A stretch of DNA of 64,000 bases from Neofusicoccum parvum (taxonomy: Eukaryota > Ascomycota > Dothideomycetes > Botryosphaeriales > Botryosphaeriaceae), in the NCBI GenBank assembly GCA_020912385.1, contig CP087206.1, forward strand, positions 992,001 through 1,056,000, given 5' to 3'. A program made the translations under genes and the position numbers. Below the pieces are notes generated by a model that worked only from the letters and a program-made list of their open reading frames with translations, was not told where the DNA came from and did no database searches. This document shows, piece by piece, positions 62,653-64,000 of this stretch (within the stretch, counting starts at the first letter, position 1; each line of letters starts with the position of its first letter).

Positions 62653-63720
62653 CATAGAGGTGTTTCGGTTAATGTACCGAAAGAGAGGTCCATTATTCAC
62701 GGCGGCCGTTCAAAAAGCTGCGTCATGAGCTACCCATACTCAAGCCAACACTAAGATACCGACGGCTATAGCGGCATCAGCACCACATACCACCGGTGAA
62801 CCTAAGTGGTCGGGTAGTCGACGACGGTTGCGGCTACACCGGTGCCAGGGACAGAGGCACGGAAGGAAATTAGCTTAAACTTCATCGATTTTTCTTCTTT
62901 TCTCCCTTACTTAGCCCGTAGAGGACTCTGTCATTCTCGGGAAGTGTTCATAAGAGTTATGAGAAGAAGAGTGAGGACGCACAAGAGAAGAAACTCCGTA
63001 ATATTCAAAGGATCTCTTCCGGGAAGAGTGGCTATGGGAATGTGGGAGCTTGTGATGAAGGAGAAGCATCAGAGGCTTGTTCTTTGAGGAGACTATCTCT
63101 ACACAATGGCCATTATCTGAAGGTACGTAAGAGATACGGCAGTCTCCCGCCGCTGTGAGTTTTTTTCCCTCTAGATCCACACTGGAGTGTCGCACGCCAG
63201 GCGCATGGGAAATTTGTCTCACCAGGCGTACTGTGCGGCGAGTCGATACGGGACTTGGCGGTCGCAATGCACAAGCTGGTGTGTGTGCCAGGGCCCAGTT
63301 GAGGCCTCTGGCCGCATCCCTGCTCGCGTAACGGGCGCGTGCAAGGGCCCGTTGGTGTGTAGGCGGGCGGGCGCAGCCGGCTGGATCGGGGCAGCATGGA
63401 AATGGTGCAGTTGTACATGCTCGCCGCGGCCGGCGTCCCAGTGCCACTGCGGCATGCGGGCTGGCCGCATCGGGTGCGGTCAGTAGGCCTGCGTGCGGTG
63501 CGCGTGGAAGTGCCGAGTCATGGTCACCCTCCCCAGCACGACATGCCAATGCCTGCGATTCGTACATGGATTCACAACAGGCAACTGGGAAACAGGCTTC
63601 CCGCCATGGTCATCAAACTACACACATGGCGTAATACGTGACACTTTGTTCGTGCTGCCTTTTAACTTTAAATCGCCATGCCGCCCCTCTGCCTGCGTTG
63701 GGCTCTCCGTTGCGTGCTGC

Positions 63721-63726
63721 TATATA
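63721..63726 (+). promoter_or_regulatory. TATA box of the oxidoreductase gene
   Basis: TATATA 59 bases upstream of the start codon. Confidence 0.5.
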
Positions 63727-63779
63727 GCCTCGCGAGCTGATCCGCTGCTTCTTTCGCTCGCCCAGTCGTTCGCTTCATC

Positions 63780-64000
63780 ATGGTCCGTCTTGCCTCTCTC
63801 CTGCAGCTTGCTCTGGCCGCGCTCTCTCTGGGCGCAGTCATCCCCCGCCAGGTCCAGGAGTACGATGCCATCATCGTGGGCGGCGGCCCCTCCGGCCTGA
63901 GTGCTCTGAGCGGCCTCGCCCGTGTCCGACGCAATGTGCTGCTGATCGACTCGGGCGAGTATCGCAACGCGAAGACGAGACACCTCCACGATCTGATCGG
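63780..64000 (+). CDS. Secreted FAD-dependent oxidoreductase, thioredoxin-reductase-like; 5' part only
   Basis: The frame runs off the window after 73 complete codons. A signal peptide (MVRLASLLQLALAALSLGAV) is followed by the Rossmann FAD motif YDAIIVGGGPSGLSALSGLA. The strand-2 acidic region LLIDSGEYRNAKTRHLHD matches fungal thioredoxin-reductase-like oxidoreductases of the GliT/HlmI type. These use FAD, often with a CxxC pair further on, to oxidise dithiols or reduce disulfides; whether CxxC is present lies outside the window. The signal peptide suggests an extracellular or secretory-pathway enzyme. Confidence 0.82.
   Translation, partial: MVRLASLLQLALAALSLGAVIPRQVQEYDAIIVGGGPSGLSALSGLARVRRNVLLIDSGEYRNAKTRHLHDLI

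Larger units (their letters stand above)
62333..63779. other. Gene-poor interval downstream of the HET gene
   Basis: No supported gene. A motif copy lies at 62632-62652. The right end contains the promoter of the oxidoreductase gene. Confidence 0.5.

Overview
The window is nuclear DNA from a filamentous ascomycete (Pezizomycotina). The evidence is short GT-AG introns of about 50-70 nt with CTAAC/CTGAC-type branch sites, two HET-domain genes, a fungal-type rhodopsin-domain protein, an anoctamin and a vanillyl-alcohol-oxidase-type flavoenzyme. I do not assign a genus. Gene boundaries below are my own exon models, built from reading frame, splice signals and family fit.

Layout. The left half (1-25 kb) is mostly housekeeping. 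It holds a secreted ferritin-like protein (3' end outside the window), SSD1, GLE1, a four-span ER-type membrane protein, a vacuolar carboxypeptidase S-type M20 peptidase, a relic of a glutathione S-transferase, a GPATCH1-like splicing protein, the polarity kinase KIN1 and the CCR4-NOT subunit RCD1/CAF40. From 26 to 37 kb it is more accessory: a damaged HET gene, a rhodopsin-like membrane protein divergent from a VAO-type oxidase, an anoctamin and a small mitochondrial-looking protein. CEF1/CDC5 (37.8-40.2 kb) and a nine-exon amino-acid permease (41.2-43.5 kb) follow, then 3 kb of gene-poor GC-rich DNA.

The most unusual region is 46.6-50.6 kb. Three small intronless genes on the same strand encode divergent paralogues that share a C-terminal module, C-x-C-x(9-13)-C-x4-H (CPCW...CPxxEH). 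An Arg-rich small protein and an opposite-strand RING-like gene lie among them. I do not recognise this family; it is the best candidate for something undescribed.

The right end holds MIX23/CID2 divergent from DNA ligase I (LIG1/CDC9), a secreted S33/TAP-like hydrolase, an intron-containing tRNA-Gly(GCC), an AT-rich gene-free block, a second HET gene with a frame break beside a 20-unit ACG repeat, and the start of a secreted FAD-dependent oxidoreductase.

A short palindromic motif (half-site TTGAAGCATTCATCCGGA) recurs at six loci (15.5, 16.1, 27.9, 45.9, 59.7 and 62.6 kb). All are gene-poor, and most are beside HET genes or the GST relic. The differences I checked are mainly transitions, as expected for repeats decayed by repeat-induced point mutation (RIP).
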